Source: Zunongwangia sp. HGR-M22 (GTDB taxonomy: Bacteria; Bacteroidota; Bacteroidia; Flavobacteriales; Flavobacteriaceae). From it: a stretch of DNA of 64,000 nt. The notes below the pieces were generated by a model. The model searched no databases and was not told where the DNA came from. It worked only from the letters and a program-made list of their open reading frames with translations. The DNA lies in contig NZ_CP115159.1 of NCBI RefSeq assembly GCF_027594425.1, positions 2,035,001 through 2,099,000 on the forward strand, written 5' to 3'. Position numbers and translations under genes: made by a program. Below, in pieces: positions 18,281 through 27,205 of this stretch (position 1 is its first letter; each line of letters opens with the position of its first letter).

Positions 18281-18379
18281 GTTAAACTAAGTTAATTTAA
18301 GGCTAATTGTATCAGCACCTTAAGCAAACTACCATATATTGGCTCTTTATTAAAATAACCAAACCAAAAAAATCAAATT

Positions 18380-18538
18380 ATGTCTATTCTTACAATTATT
18401 CTAAACATTTTATTACCACCATTAGCTGTATATATGAAGCACGGTGTGGGTACTACATTATTAATTAGTATTGTACTAACAATAATTGGATGGATCCCAG
18501 GAGTTATTCATGCTTTCTTAGTTAATGGAACAAAATAA
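18380..18538 (+). CDS. Pmp3/YqaE-family small membrane peptide
   Basis: A 52-residue peptide with two hydrophobic helices separated by a short loop: residues 3-17 (ILTIILNILLPPLAVY) and 25-47 (TTLLISIVLTIIGWIPGVIHAF). The order LLPPLAVYM, then G, then LTxxGWIPGVIHA, is the Pmp3/YqaE (proteolipid) signature. Members are induced by salt, cold or membrane stress and influence membrane potential. The ATG is preceded by an A-rich stretch (AAAAAATCAAATT) and not by a Shine-Dalgarno site. A terminator follows 18 nt later. Confidence 0.88.
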   Translation: MSILTIILNILLPPLAVYMKHGVGTTLLISIVLTIIGWIPGVIHAFLVNGTK

Positions 18539-18555
18539 ATAGGAAAGGATTATAT

Positions 18556-18591
18556 AAAAAAGTCCGGTCAGTTTTGACCGGACTTTTTTTA
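18556..18591. terminator. Bidirectional terminator
   Basis: A perfect 15-bp stem (AAAAAAGTCCGGTCA, 18556-18570, with its complement at 18575-18589) and a 4-nt loop, between the Pmp3-like gene and the convergent galE. Confidence 0.92.
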
Positions 18592-18611
18592 TATTCTAAT
18601 ATGACCAAAAT

Positions 18612-19640
18612 CTATTCCTGTTCGCTAACTTTCTTTTCCCATTTCCAAGCGCTAGCTAAAGATGTATCTAAATTAGTATCTGCTTTCCACCCCAATACTT
18701 CGTTTGCTTTAGTAGTATCAGCATAAGCAGCAACGACATCTCCTTCTCTACGTTCTGCTATTTTGTAATTTAACTTTTCTCCTGTAGAACGCTCAAACGA
18801 GTGAACCACTTCTAAAACAGAGCTTCCTTTGCCGGTTCCTAAATTAAAGACTTCATAATTGGGCGCTTTTTCGTTTTCCAAAAGTCTCGTAAGTGCGCTA
18901 ACATGAGCTTCAGCTAGATCAACTACGTGAATGTAATCTCTAATGCATGTTCCATCTTCCGTAGGATAATCATCTCCAAAAACAGATAATTGCTCTCTTT
19001 TGCCAATAGCAGTTTGGGTGATAAAAGGAACTAAGTTTTGAGGTGTTCCTAATGGTAATTCTCCAATTTCTGCAGTTTTATGAGCACCAATTGGATTGAA
19101 ATAACGTAAAGAAATTGCTTTGAGGCCTTTAGCAATCTTACAGGTATCAACAATAATTTCTTCTCCTATTTGTTTGGTGTTTCCGTACGGCGATTCGGCC
19201 TTTTTAACAGGTGATTCTTCTTTAATAGGCAATTCATCTGCTTGCCCGTAAACCGTGCAAGACGAGCTGAAAATAAAATTAGCTTTATCTTTTTTGCTAA
19301 GTTCCTGTAAAATATAAATTAGGGAAGCTAAATTATTCTCATAATATAATAATGGATTTTGTACACTTTCACCAACCGCTTTGGATGCTGCAAAATGGAT
19401 TACTCCATCAATATCGTTATGTTTTTCGAAAAAATCTTTTACACTCGATTTTTCTCTAAGATCTATTTTTTCGAATTCTGGTGTTTTGCCTGTGATTCTG
19501 GTTATTCCCGCCAAAACATCTATAGAAGAATTTGAAAGGTTATCGATTATAACAACATCGTATCCTTTTTCCTGAAGAGCAACTACGGTATGAGAACCAA
19601 TAAATCCCAAACCGCCTGTTACTAATATTTTTCTACTCAT
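18612..19640 (-). CDS. galE: UDP-glucose 4-epimerase
   Basis: A 342-residue extended SDR that interconverts UDP-glucose and UDP-galactose. It has TGGLGFIGS (8-16), the Ser cluster near 125-127, and catalytic Y152 and K156 (YGNTK). The sugar-binding blocks SLRYFNPIGAH and GTCIRDYIHVVDLAEAH are also present. It supplies sugar nucleotides for envelope polysaccharide. No other Leloir gene is adjacent, so it probably functions with glycan genes elsewhere. It is full-length, with the start supported by the Rossmann strand directly after it. Confidence 0.95.
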   Translation of the reverse strand: MSRKILVTGGLGFIGSHTVVALQEKGYDVVIIDNLSNSSIDVLAGITRITGKTPEFEKIDLREKSSVKDFFEKHNDIDGVIHFAASKAVGESVQNPLLYYENNLASLIYILQELSKKDKANFIFSSSCTVYGQADELPIKEESPVKKAESPYGNTKQIGEEIIVDTCKIAKGLKAISLRYFNPIGAHKTAEIGELPLGTPQNLVPFITQTAIGKREQLSVFGDDYPTEDGTCIRDYIHVVDLAEAHVSALTRLLENEKAPNYEVFNLGTGKGSSVLEVVHSFERSTGEKLNYKIAERREGDVVAAYADTTKANEVLGWKADTNLDTSLASAWKWEKKVSEQE

Positions 19641-19759
19641 AATTTAGGTTGATTAACCTGCAAAATAAGCAAAATATCAATAATAATAAATTTCAATAAC
19701 CATCTTAATCATTTCTTTATTTAGGATAATAATCTTCAGGAATTCGCAATCAAAAAACT

Positions 19760-19767
19760 TATCTTTG
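19760..19767 (+). promoter_or_regulatory. Candidate -7 promoter element (TATCTTTG)
   Basis: A perfect TAnnTTTG match 20 nt upstream of the DUF3817 gene start. It would drive the four-gene mechanosensitive-channel operon. The -33 TTG is not evident (TTC at 19735). Confidence 0.45.
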
Positions 19768-19786
19768 CAGCCCTAATAATTTTTAT

Positions 19787-20074
19787 ATGGAAAGAACGAA
19801 ATTCATTAAGATTTTCAAAATAATAAGCACGCTAGAAGCTATTTCGTTTTTGGTTTTGCTATTAATTGCCATGCCTTTAAAATATATTTGGGACATGCCA
19901 TCTATGGTAAGATTCGTAGGAATGGCACACGGTATTTTATTCGTTTTATATGTTTTAGGAGCTTATTATATGTACGAAAAATTAAACTGGAACATCAAGC
20001 AGCTATTGATAGTAATCCTTTGTTCTATTTTACCACTAGGTCCTTTTTACGTTGAAAGAAAATATTTGCCATGA
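19787..20074 (+). CDS. DUF3817 domain membrane protein
   Basis: A 95-residue protein with three transmembrane helices (about 11-30, 43-60 and 66-83) and the characteristic RFVGMAHGILFVLY block. DUF3817 proteins are small integral membrane proteins of unknown function. The stop overlaps the start of the YbdG-like channel gene by 4 nt (ATGA type), so translation is probably coupled. Confidence 0.85.
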   Translation: MERTKFIKIFKIISTLEAISFLVLLLIAMPLKYIWDMPSMVRFVGMAHGILFVLYVLGAYYMYEKLNWNIKQLLIVILCSILPLGPFYVERKYLP

Positions 20075-21360
20075 TTAAATTAGATGAATTTGTAAAGCAT
20101 CTTTCCTGCCTGTTAGAGGACTTCTTGCTATCTAACGGAGTGAATTATAAAATTGCTCATTATTCAAATCTATTATTAAATATTTTTGTTCTTCTAGTTG
20201 TTGTCTTAGGAGCAAATTATCTTATTAAGCGATTTGTAATAAAAACATTTAAAACGCTTACCGATAAAACAAAAACTACTTTTGATGATTTTTTGATTCA
20301 AAGTAGATTTCCAAATTATGTAGGGCAGATTATTCCTTTAATGCTGCTTTATTATCTGGTTCCCATCGTTTTTGTAGATTATCCGGCCATTCTATATTTG
20401 TTCGATAAACTGTTTGATCTTTACGTAATTATCTTATGTATCTGGATTTGTAGAAGTTTATTAAGAACTTCCAAAAAATTTTTAAAGACATTACGTCAAT
20501 TTAATGATAAACCAGTAGATAGCTACATTCAGGTAGTTATGATTATGGTTTGGGTTATAGGGCTAATGTTTATTTTTGCTGAAATCACCGGAGAATCGAT
20601 CCAACGATTTATAATTTCATTAGGTGCTGCTTCAGCAGTACTTTTATTGGTTTTTAAGGATACTATTTTAGGATTTGTTGCATCTATACAAGTTGCTGTT
20701 AACGATATTGTACGTATTGGAGACTGGATTACATTTGAAAAATATGGAGCCGATGGAAATGTAACTGAAATAAGTTTGGCGACGGTAAGAGTTCAAAACT
20801 GGGACAATACGTTTACCACAATTCCTACCTATAGTTTAATTTCTGAATCCTTCCAAAATTGGAGAGGAATGCAGGAATCTCCCGGACGGCGAATTAAAAG
20901 AGCGGTCTATGTAAAGCAAAACTCAGTAAAATTTATGACTTCTGAGGATTTGCAAGAAATCAGTAAGATTTCATTGATCAAAAAATACGTCAACAATCGC
21001 CAGGAAGAAATAGATAAATATAATTCAGAAAATAATATTGATCGTTCGTTGCCTTTAAACGGTAGAAATCAAACTAACTTAGGTATTTTTAGAAAATATA
21101 TCGATTCTTATCTTAACGACCATTCAGCCATTCATAAAGAATTATATATCATTGTTCGCCATCTTGCTCCTACAGATAAAGGTATCCCTATAGAAATCTT
21201 ATGTTTTAGTAAAGACAAGCGATGGGAAAATTTTGAATATATAACTGCAGATATTTTTGATCATATTATTGCTGCGATGCCCTATTTTGGGTTACAAATA
21301 TTCGAATCACCTTCAGGAGATGATATTAAAAGATTCTATGATGTTCAGGAGAAAAATTAA
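20071..21360 (+). CDS. MscS-type mechanosensitive channel (YbdG-like)
   Basis: A 429-residue channel with five predicted helices and the pore-lining helix and beta domain near 175-245. The beta-domain sequence GNVTEISLATVRVQNWDNTFTTIPTYSL is characteristic of the YbdG branch. It also has the long C-terminal cytoplasmic region (about 260-429) of that group. YbdG homologues give mechanosensitive conductance and help adaptation to osmotic change. It is the second gene of an overlapping operon that also encodes a smaller MscS channel. Confidence 0.9.
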   Translation: MIKLDEFVKHLSCLLEDFLLSNGVNYKIAHYSNLLLNIFVLLVVVLGANYLIKRFVIKTFKTLTDKTKTTFDDFLIQSRFPNYVGQIIPLMLLYYLVPIVFVDYPAILYLFDKLFDLYVIILCIWICRSLLRTSKKFLKTLRQFNDKPVDSYIQVVMIMVWVIGLMFIFAEITGESIQRFIISLGAASAVLLLVFKDTILGFVASIQVAVNDIVRIGDWITFEKYGADGNVTEISLATVRVQNWDNTFTTIPTYSLISESFQNWRGMQESPGRRIKRAVYVKQNSVKFMTSEDLQEISKISLIKKYVNNRQEEIDKYNSENNIDRSLPLNGRNQTNLGIFRKYIDSYLNDHSAIHKELYIIVRHLAPTDKGIPIEILCFSKDKRWENFEYITADIFDHIIAAMPYFGLQIFESPSGDDIKRFYDVQEKN

Positions 21361-21407
21361 CCTAACGTAAACACAGTGCTACAGCAATTTGGTATAAATT
21401 GCTTGCT

Positions 21408-22484
21408 ATGAAACTACGTCGCTTCCTCCAAGTATTTGGTATAATAGCCATTGTTCTTACAATTTTTCCTTTTGTCGCCGCAGATTATTGGTGGATTAGA
21501 GTATTCGATTTTCCGCATGTACAATTAACTATTCTCACAGGTTTAGCTTTATTGTTATACTTTATAAAATTTAATATTCGATGGACAGAGGACTATGTTT
21601 TTGTAGCTTTGCTTATAGCTTGTCTTGTAGTCCAATCAGGTAAAATCTACCCTTATACCGTTTTAGCGGAACCAGAATTAGGAGACAGCAGTATAGATAA
21701 GCCTTCAATTAAGCTGCTAACCGCGAACGTTCTTCAAAAAAATAAAGATCACAAAAGTATTTTAGCTGAAGTTGAAAGACTTGATCCAGATTTATTGATT
21801 TTGGATGAAACAGATGCTCAATGGATGAAGGATGTATCGCCAGAGTTATCTAAAAAATATCCTTATAAAAAAGAAATTCCGTTAGATAACACCTACGGAA
21901 TGCTATTCTATTCCAAATTAAAATTAATTGATCCCGAGGTGCATTATATGGTAGAAGACAGTATTCCTTCTATCGATACTAAATTTATTTTCGACGGGGA
22001 TACTATTCAGTTTTATAGCATCCATCCTACTCCTCCTATGCCGCAACATAATCCTAGCTCTTCTGATAGAGATGCAGAAATGATGCGAATTGCCTTACGA
22101 ACTCATCATTCTAAATATCCTGTTATTGTTATGGGCGATTTTAATGATGTTGCCTGGTCGCAAACTACCAGATTATTTAGAAAAGTTGGCGGGTTATTAG
22201 ATTTACGTATTGGTCGTGGTTTTTACAATACGTTCAATGCAAAGAATATTATTATGCGCTGGCCTTTAGATCATGTTTTTACTACAGAAGAATTTAGAGT
22301 AAAAAGATTAGAAGTAGGAAAAGATATCAGTTCCGATCACTTTCCGGCTTTTGCTGAAATAACTTTCGAGCCGGAAAGAGCCAATGCGCAAGCTCCTGAG
22401 CCGCCTACAGAAGATCAACTTAAAAATGCCCAAAAGCAAATAAAAGAAGAGAAAGAAGAGGACCAAGAAAAAACAAAAAAATGA
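21408..22484 (+). CDS. Membrane-anchored endonuclease/exonuclease/phosphatase family protein
   Basis: A protein of about 358 residues with two or three N-terminal membrane helices (to about 85) and then an EEP domain. The EEP domain has LTANVLQKNKDH, LDETDAQWM, a GDFND block and a terminal SSDHFPAFAEI motif, which supply the metal ligands and catalytic His/Asp. A charged tail of Glu and Lys follows (about 330-358). Substrates of EEP enzymes vary (nucleic acid, phospholipid, phosphoester). The ATG at 21408 is preferred over a TTG at 21399. It overlaps the MscS gene by 4 nt. Confidence 0.85.
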   Translation: MKLRRFLQVFGIIAIVLTIFPFVAADYWWIRVFDFPHVQLTILTGLALLLYFIKFNIRWTEDYVFVALLIACLVVQSGKIYPYTVLAEPELGDSSIDKPSIKLLTANVLQKNKDHKSILAEVERLDPDLLILDETDAQWMKDVSPELSKKYPYKKEIPLDNTYGMLFYSKLKLIDPEVHYMVEDSIPSIDTKFIFDGDTIQFYSIHPTPPMPQHNPSSSDRDAEMMRIALRTHHSKYPVIVMGDFNDVAWSQTTRLFRKVGGLLDLRIGRGFYNTFNAKNIIMRWPLDHVFTTEEFRVKRLEVGKDISSDHFPAFAEITFEPERANAQAPEPPTEDQLKNAQKQIKEEKEEDQEKTKK

Positions 22485-23392
22485 TCATTCAGGAAACAAA
22501 TCAAATTCACGATTTAACAACTGCTACAACTAATTACTATCAGGATTTTATCGATCAATTACCCGGTATAGGCTTTGGTTTGCTGTTAATCATTTTAGGC
22601 GTTTTAATTGGATCCTCAATAGGTAACTTTATTACCCGAAAAATCTCTAGGCGCACTCAAGATCCCTTAATGAGTCGATTTTTAGGGAAAGCTATAAAGT
22701 TTGTAATAATAGTAATTGCCATTATCTTAGGGTTAAAAGCAGCCGGGTTGGGCGCCATAGCAACAGGAATTTTTACAGCTGCCGGGGCGAGTGCGTTAAT
22801 CTTAGGATTTGCTTTTAAAGATATCGGAGAAAATTTTATTTCAGGAGTTATTCTAGCTTTCAACAGACCGTTTGATGTAAACGACACCGTGGAAATTGGA
22901 GATAACTTCGGAAAAGTAAAAGCGCTAGAATTTCGATATACAAAATTGAAAACTTTCGATGGTAAAGATGTTTATATCCCAAATAGTGATGTTCTTAGAA
23001 AACCAGTTACCAATTATACCGAAGATGGCTTTTTTAGATGGGATTTTATAATTGGCATAGCCTACGAGGATAATATTGATGCCGCTAAGAAAGTTGTTAT
23101 GGAAACACTTCAGAAAGAACCCACAGTAATTTCAGACGAGTTACATGAAAACTTTGTTATTGAAGATGAATTGGCTACAAGTACAGTTAACTTAAAGGTT
23201 TTCTTTTGGGTAGATACTACCGACTTTAGAAAAATGGCGCTTATTACTAAAGGAAATGTAGTAAGAACAATAAAAGAAGCCTTAGAAGATCACGGTTTCT
23301 ACATGCCGGCAGACATACAGGAAATAAAGCTGTATGGTGGGGAAACAGAATTTCCTGTGCGATTAGCCAAGGATATAAAAAAGGGAGAATAA
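22481..23392 (+). CDS. Small-conductance mechanosensitive channel (MscS family)
   Basis: A 303-residue channel with three transmembrane helices (about 28-52, 67-86 and 90-115). The glycine/alanine-rich pore helix reads LGAIATGIFTAAGASALILGFAFKD. It is followed by the beta domain (NRPFDVNDTVEIG to YIPNSD) and the C-terminal alpha/beta vestibule. It should open in response to membrane tension and release solutes at hypo-osmotic shock. It is the last gene of the four-gene operon, and its stop codon directly abuts the stop of the convergent thioesterase gene. Confidence 0.93.
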   Translation: MIIQETNQIHDLTTATTNYYQDFIDQLPGIGFGLLLIILGVLIGSSIGNFITRKISRRTQDPLMSRFLGKAIKFVIIVIAIILGLKAAGLGAIATGIFTAAGASALILGFAFKDIGENFISGVILAFNRPFDVNDTVEIGDNFGKVKALEFRYTKLKTFDGKDVYIPNSDVLRKPVTNYTEDGFFRWDFIIGIAYEDNIDAAKKVVMETLQKEPTVISDELHENFVIEDELATSTVNLKVFFWVDTTDFRKMALITKGNVVRTIKEALEDHGFYMPADIQEIKLYGGETEFPVRLAKDIKKGE

Positions 23393-23785
23393 TTATTTAT
23401 CTCCCAGACGATCTTTTACATATTCTACCTCTGTTTTTCCGTGAGGCTTTGGCTTTCCATTTTCGTCTAGACCAACCATAACAATTTTGTCCACCGTAAT
23501 AATTGTTTCTCTGGTCATTTTATTCCTAACCTCACATTTTAGAGAAATAGAAGCCGATCCAAATTTCACAACTTCGATACCAATTTCAATAATATCGCCT
23601 TCTTTGGCCGAACTTTTAAAATCTATTTCACTCATATATTTGGTTACCGTCTTAGGATTTTCAAGCTGAATAATGCTATATAAAGCACATTCTTCATCAA
23701 TCCATTCTAACAATCGGCCACCAAAAAGGGTTCTATTTGGGTTTAAATCTTGGGGTTTGATCCACTTTCTTGTATGAAATCTCAT
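23393..23785 (-). CDS. Acyl-CoA thioesterase (YciA-like hotdog fold)
   Basis: A 130-residue hotdog-fold enzyme. It has the family features NRTLFGGRLLEWIDEECALYSI (with Gly-Gly and the acidic residue on the central helix) and a conserved EVR segment. It should hydrolyse acyl-CoA thioesters in the cytoplasm. The minus-strand stop starts at the base right after the MscS stop, and a GGGAGA/TCTCCC inverted repeat (23383-23388 and 23400-23405) spans the two stop codons. Its upstream neighbour on the same strand is a NUDIX gene 108 nt away. Confidence 0.9.
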   Translation of the reverse strand: MRFHTRKWIKPQDLNPNRTLFGGRLLEWIDEECALYSIIQLENPKTVTKYMSEIDFKSSAKEGDIIEIGIEVVKFGSASISLKCEVRNKMTRETIITVDKIVMVGLDENGKPKPHGKTEVEYVKDRLGDK

Positions 23786-23893
23786 TTTTTATTTTCAAAA
23801 TTACAAAGAATTCATCCAAAAAAATAGCTCAGCAATCTCCTATAATGATATTTAGATAGAGTACGAATATTGATCAAATTTGTTAATTCCAGA

Positions 23894-24304
23894 TTATAAA
23901 TATTGATAAGCTGTTTTTATGATCTCATCATGATCAAAAGCTAATTTTGGTAAATTATCAATACTAAACCATCTTGCATCTGCCGCATCACTATCTCCTT
24001 TTAATATTTCTTCTGAATTTATTAAACTTAAGTATACCACTGAAATCATTCGGCCACGCGGATCCCTATTTGGTTTTCCAAAAGTTCCCACCTGTTCGTT
24101 ATTCTCTACAATCAAACCGGTTTCTTCTTTAAGCTCTCGTTTTGCAGCATCGGGTAAGTCTTCATTTTCCTCTACAAAACCTCCTGGCAAAGCCCATTCT
24201 CCTTTAAATGGATCATTTTTGCGCTTTATTAGCACAATTTTAAATCTATCTTTCGATTTACATAATATTACATTATCTACTGTAACAGCTATTTCTGCAC
24301 TCAT
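23894..24304 (-). CDS. NUDIX hydrolase
   Basis: A 136-residue protein with a complete NUDIX box: GGFVEENEDLP, then REL, then EETGL (about 42-64), matching GX5EX7REUXEEXGU. The family cleaves nucleoside diphosphates linked to another moiety; ADP-ribose or oxidised nucleotides are the usual substrates. The substrate here is unknown. It starts 3 nt after the DUF72 gene stop and is in the same minus-strand operon, which also includes the aldehyde dehydrogenase gene upstream. Confidence 0.9.
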   Translation of the reverse strand: MSAEIAVTVDNVILCKSKDRFKIVLIKRKNDPFKGEWALPGGFVEENEDLPDAAKRELKEETGLIVENNEQVGTFGKPNRDPRGRMISVVYLSLINSEEILKGDSDAADARWFSIDNLPKLAFDHDEIIKTAYQYL

Positions 24305-24307
24305 AAT

Positions 24308-25189
24308 TTATTTTTTAGGTGGTAAAGTCTTTGGAATCACAATATCGGTTCCAAACTTTTTATTGAACTTTTCAATAAAATATGCTGAAAGTAACGGAGA
24401 GGCTTCTTCAAGATTTTGGTGCACATAGAAATAAAGCTGCTTTAATCCCTGCTCGTACCACTCTCCTATTCTTTCCTGCCAATCATCTAATCTTTCATAA
24501 TCAGATGGGTGATTAGCTCCGTTATATCGAATAAATGCAGTATCATTTGTTAGTCGCATATGCAACAAATCTCTTCTCCCTGCAGCATCTACAATAATGC
24601 TCGAAATATTATACTTAATTAATAACGCATTCAATTGGTCTGCAACTTCGGCATCGTTATGCCAGTCGGTATGGCGTAATTCTACGGCTAATGGAATCTC
24701 TTTTGGCCAATGCTTTAAAAAAGGCTCTAATCGCTCTATCCACTTCGGCATAAAATTATCTGGCATTTGCAGGAAACAGCAACCAAGCTTTTCTTTTAAA
24801 GGCATCATATTGGTAACAACATCATCTACTAAACGTTCAGTGTCGTTAAGACGTTTTATATGACTAATGATTCTTGGAACTTTAGGCGAAAACTGAAAAT
24901 CGCCTGCAGCTTTACCATACCAGGTTTCAAACTGTGTATCTGGAAATATTCGGTAAAAAGAAGCATTTAATTCAATGGCATTGAACTGCGTTGCATAAAA
25001 TGTCAATTCATCTTTTGTGCCGCGAGGATAAAAGTTTTTTAGATCCTGTCGATTCCATTTCGCACAACCAATTCTAACGTTCTCAAATTTCGCAGCCTCT
25101 TGCTTATTTAAAATTTCTTTTGTTTGAGGATGATCTTTTGGAAGCGTGAAATCTACGCTTCCCGGATCATCAACTTTTCCAAATTTCAT
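24308..25189 (-). CDS. DUF72 family protein
   Basis: A 293-residue protein of the TIM-barrel-like DUF72/YecE family. The recognisable blocks are RIGCAKWNRQDLKNFYPRG (about 37-55), the FNAIELNASFYR block, SPKVPRIISH, and a late RYNGANHP. The function of the family is not established. It shares an operon with the aldehyde dehydrogenase (15 nt upstream) and the NUDIX gene (3 nt downstream). The context suggests damage or aldehyde metabolism, but this is only an inference. Confidence 0.88.
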   Translation of the reverse strand: MKFGKVDDPGSVDFTLPKDHPQTKEILNKQEAAKFENVRIGCAKWNRQDLKNFYPRGTKDELTFYATQFNAIELNASFYRIFPDTQFETWYGKAAGDFQFSPKVPRIISHIKRLNDTERLVDDVVTNMMPLKEKLGCCFLQMPDNFMPKWIERLEPFLKHWPKEIPLAVELRHTDWHNDAEVADQLNALLIKYNISSIIVDAAGRRDLLHMRLTNDTAFIRYNGANHPSDYERLDDWQERIGEWYEQGLKQLYFYVHQNLEEASPLLSAYFIEKFNKKFGTDIVIPKTLPPKK

Positions 25190-25204
25190 GGATTATTCTT
25201 TAAA

Positions 25205-26563
25205 TTAATATTTGTTGAAATACACTGTTTTTCTATTAACGAATTCCTGAATTCCGTGAGAAGAAAGTTCTCTACCGTATCCTGAAATTTTAGTACCTCC
25301 AAAAGGCAATCTGGGATCGCTTTTTACAAGCTCATTTACAAAGACTGCTCCGTCTTCAAACTCAGAAATGATTCCTTCAGCAAAATCAAAATCTTCTGTA
25401 AAAATGGAAACTCCCAATCCAAAATCTGAATAATTTACGAGATCTATAGCTTCCTGATTTTCTTTAAAAGTCGTAACTGAAATTGCGGGGCCAAAAGTTT
25501 CTTCATCAAAAACTCGCATACCTTTTTTTACATTGGTTAAGATAGTAGGCTCAAAATAAGCTTTATCGCGCTTACCACCAAGTACGATTTTGGCTCCTTT
25601 TTCTACAGAATCTTTAATTTGGGATTCTAAATCTTCAGCTAAATCTTCACGGGCAAGAGTACCTATGTACGTATCTTCATCCATTGGATCTCCACTTTTT
25701 AGCTCTCTAACCTGTTTAACGAACTCTTCCATAAATTCATCTTCGATGCTTTCGTGCAATAGCAAACGTTTACCGGCAATACAACTTTGCCCGGTATTTT
25801 GGTATCTTGCTTGCACACAAGTTTCTACGGTTTTTTGAATATTTGCATCCTTAAAAACTACCAGCGCATTACTACCGCCAAGTTCTAAAACCGATTTTTT
25901 TATCTCGCTACCAGCTGTAGCGGCTACTGCACTTCCTGCAGGTTTACTTCCCGTAAGCGTCACTGCTTTTACGCGATTATCCTTTAATATCCCTTCTATT
26001 TTACTACTTGAAATGACTAAGTTTTGAAAACAGTCTTTTGGAAAGCCGGCTTTTTCAAAAACTTTCTGAATATTATTAGCAGAGCGCATCACATTACTTG
26101 CATGCTTTAAAAGCCCAATGTTTCCTGCCATTAAAGCTGGTACCGCAAATCTAAATGCTTGCCAGAATGGGTAATTCCACGGCATAATGGCTAAAACCAC
26201 ACCAATTGGTTCGTAACTAACATAGCTTTTTTGCGCATCTGTTTCAATCGTTTCTTTTGCTAAGTGATTTTTTGCATTTTCAGCATAATATTCGCAAACC
26301 CAGGCGCACTTTTCAATTTCTGCCATGGCTTGTGAAATAGGTTTCCCCATTTCTGTAGTAATATCTTCAGCATAAGCTCTTTGATTCTCACGCAGTTCTT
26401 TTGCTGCATTCAGCATTAAATCACGTTTTTCCTCATAACTTACCTTACGCCAGGTTTTAAAACGACTATCAGCTCTTTCGATTGCTGCATTTACTTCTTC
26501 CTTTGTATATTCTTTAAATTCCTCTACAACTTCTCCTGTATAAGGATTTTTTGAAGTGATCAT
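25205..26563 (-). CDS. NAD(P)-dependent aldehyde dehydrogenase (succinate-semialdehyde dehydrogenase-like)
   Basis: About 452 residues from the ATG at 26563. Upstream in-frame codons to 26617 encode a low-quality extension (MCCFLLVTFKK and onwards) and are not used here. The catalytic general base E227 (LELGG) and nucleophile C261 (NTGQSCIAGKR) are present, as is the MPWNYPFWQ block of the cofactor site. The family oxidises aldehydes to acids; the closest group is annotated as succinate-semialdehyde dehydrogenase. It heads the operon with the DUF72 and NUDIX genes. Confidence 0.9.
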   Translation of the reverse strand: MITSKNPYTGEVVEEFKEYTKEEVNAAIERADSRFKTWRKVSYEEKRDLMLNAAKELRENQRAYAEDITTEMGKPISQAMAEIEKCAWVCEYYAENAKNHLAKETIETDAQKSYVSYEPIGVVLAIMPWNYPFWQAFRFAVPALMAGNIGLLKHASNVMRSANNIQKVFEKAGFPKDCFQNLVISSSKIEGILKDNRVKAVTLTGSKPAGSAVAATAGSEIKKSVLELGGSNALVVFKDANIQKTVETCVQARYQNTGQSCIAGKRLLLHESIEDEFMEEFVKQVRELKSGDPMDEDTYIGTLAREDLAEDLESQIKDSVEKGAKIVLGGKRDKAYFEPTILTNVKKGMRVFDEETFGPAISVTTFKENQEAIDLVNYSDFGLGVSIFTEDFDFAEGIISEFEDGAVFVNELVKSDPRLPFGGTKISGYGRELSSHGIQEFVNRKTVYFNKY

Positions 26564-26797
26564 AAAAACAATTTTTAAATGGTTTTTCTTAAAGGTAACA
26601 AGAAGAAAACAGCACAAGCGAACGATTAAGACGATTTTAACTCACTTTGTACCAATGATGAATTTTGATTAGCCAAAATCCAATTACACTTATTATCGCT
26701 GGGATAGCGCTGTTTTGTTTATAACCGGTTTACAAGTAAAATTTGTGTATGACTTATGCAGCCTAATAATTAGTATATTAGAGCAAACGCCTTTATT

Positions 26798-27205
26798 ATG
26801 AATCCACGTGATTACCAATTAACCCAACTAAGGCCAGAAATTCCTTCAGCTAAAGTTTCGGAAAATATGAGTGCTGAAGAAAAATTTCAAAACGGTACTC
26901 TTCGGCCTATTGTAAAACTTCAAAATGATTTACTGGTAGCAGCTTTTAGAAACTACATAACGAAGCATAAAAATGCATTTTATGAGCTGGGCATCGATAA
27001 ACGTTTGATGTATATAGAAAATGCGATACAGCGGGATATAAAATTTCGTAATAGCCTAAAAGGTATGATAATAGGACAATTCACTATTGAAGAATACCAA
27101 AGCTATATCGAAAATTCTTCTGCCTTAAACAAGCGAATGATGAATTTGGTTAGGCAAAGGTTACAGGATAATATTCAGCTTTTAGAACGCGATATGGCGT
27201 ACTAA
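26798..27205 (+). CDS. Conserved hypothetical protein
   Basis: A 135-residue soluble protein, mostly helical. Residues 30-135 hold long amphipathic helices (LRPIVKLQNDLLVAAFRNYI, YIENAIQRDIKFRNSLKGMIIG, NLVRQRLQDNIQLLERDM). I recognise no domain. It resembles hypothetical proteins commonly seen in flavobacteria, but I cannot name the family. The 3' end overlaps the convergent DUF3307 gene by 24 nt, and the overlap covers only its last seven codons. Confidence 0.65.
   Translation: MNPRDYQLTQLRPEIPSAKVSENMSAEEKFQNGTLRPIVKLQNDLLVAAFRNYITKHKNAFYELGIDKRLMYIENAIQRDIKFRNSLKGMIIGQFTIEEYQSYIENSSALNKRMMNLVRQRLQDNIQLLERDMAY

Noticed and set aside
26564-26617. Longer start for the aldehyde dehydrogenase
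   Set aside because: The extension (MCCFLLVTFKK) has no counterpart in the family and the ATG at 26563 opens directly into the conserved SKNPYTGEV segment.
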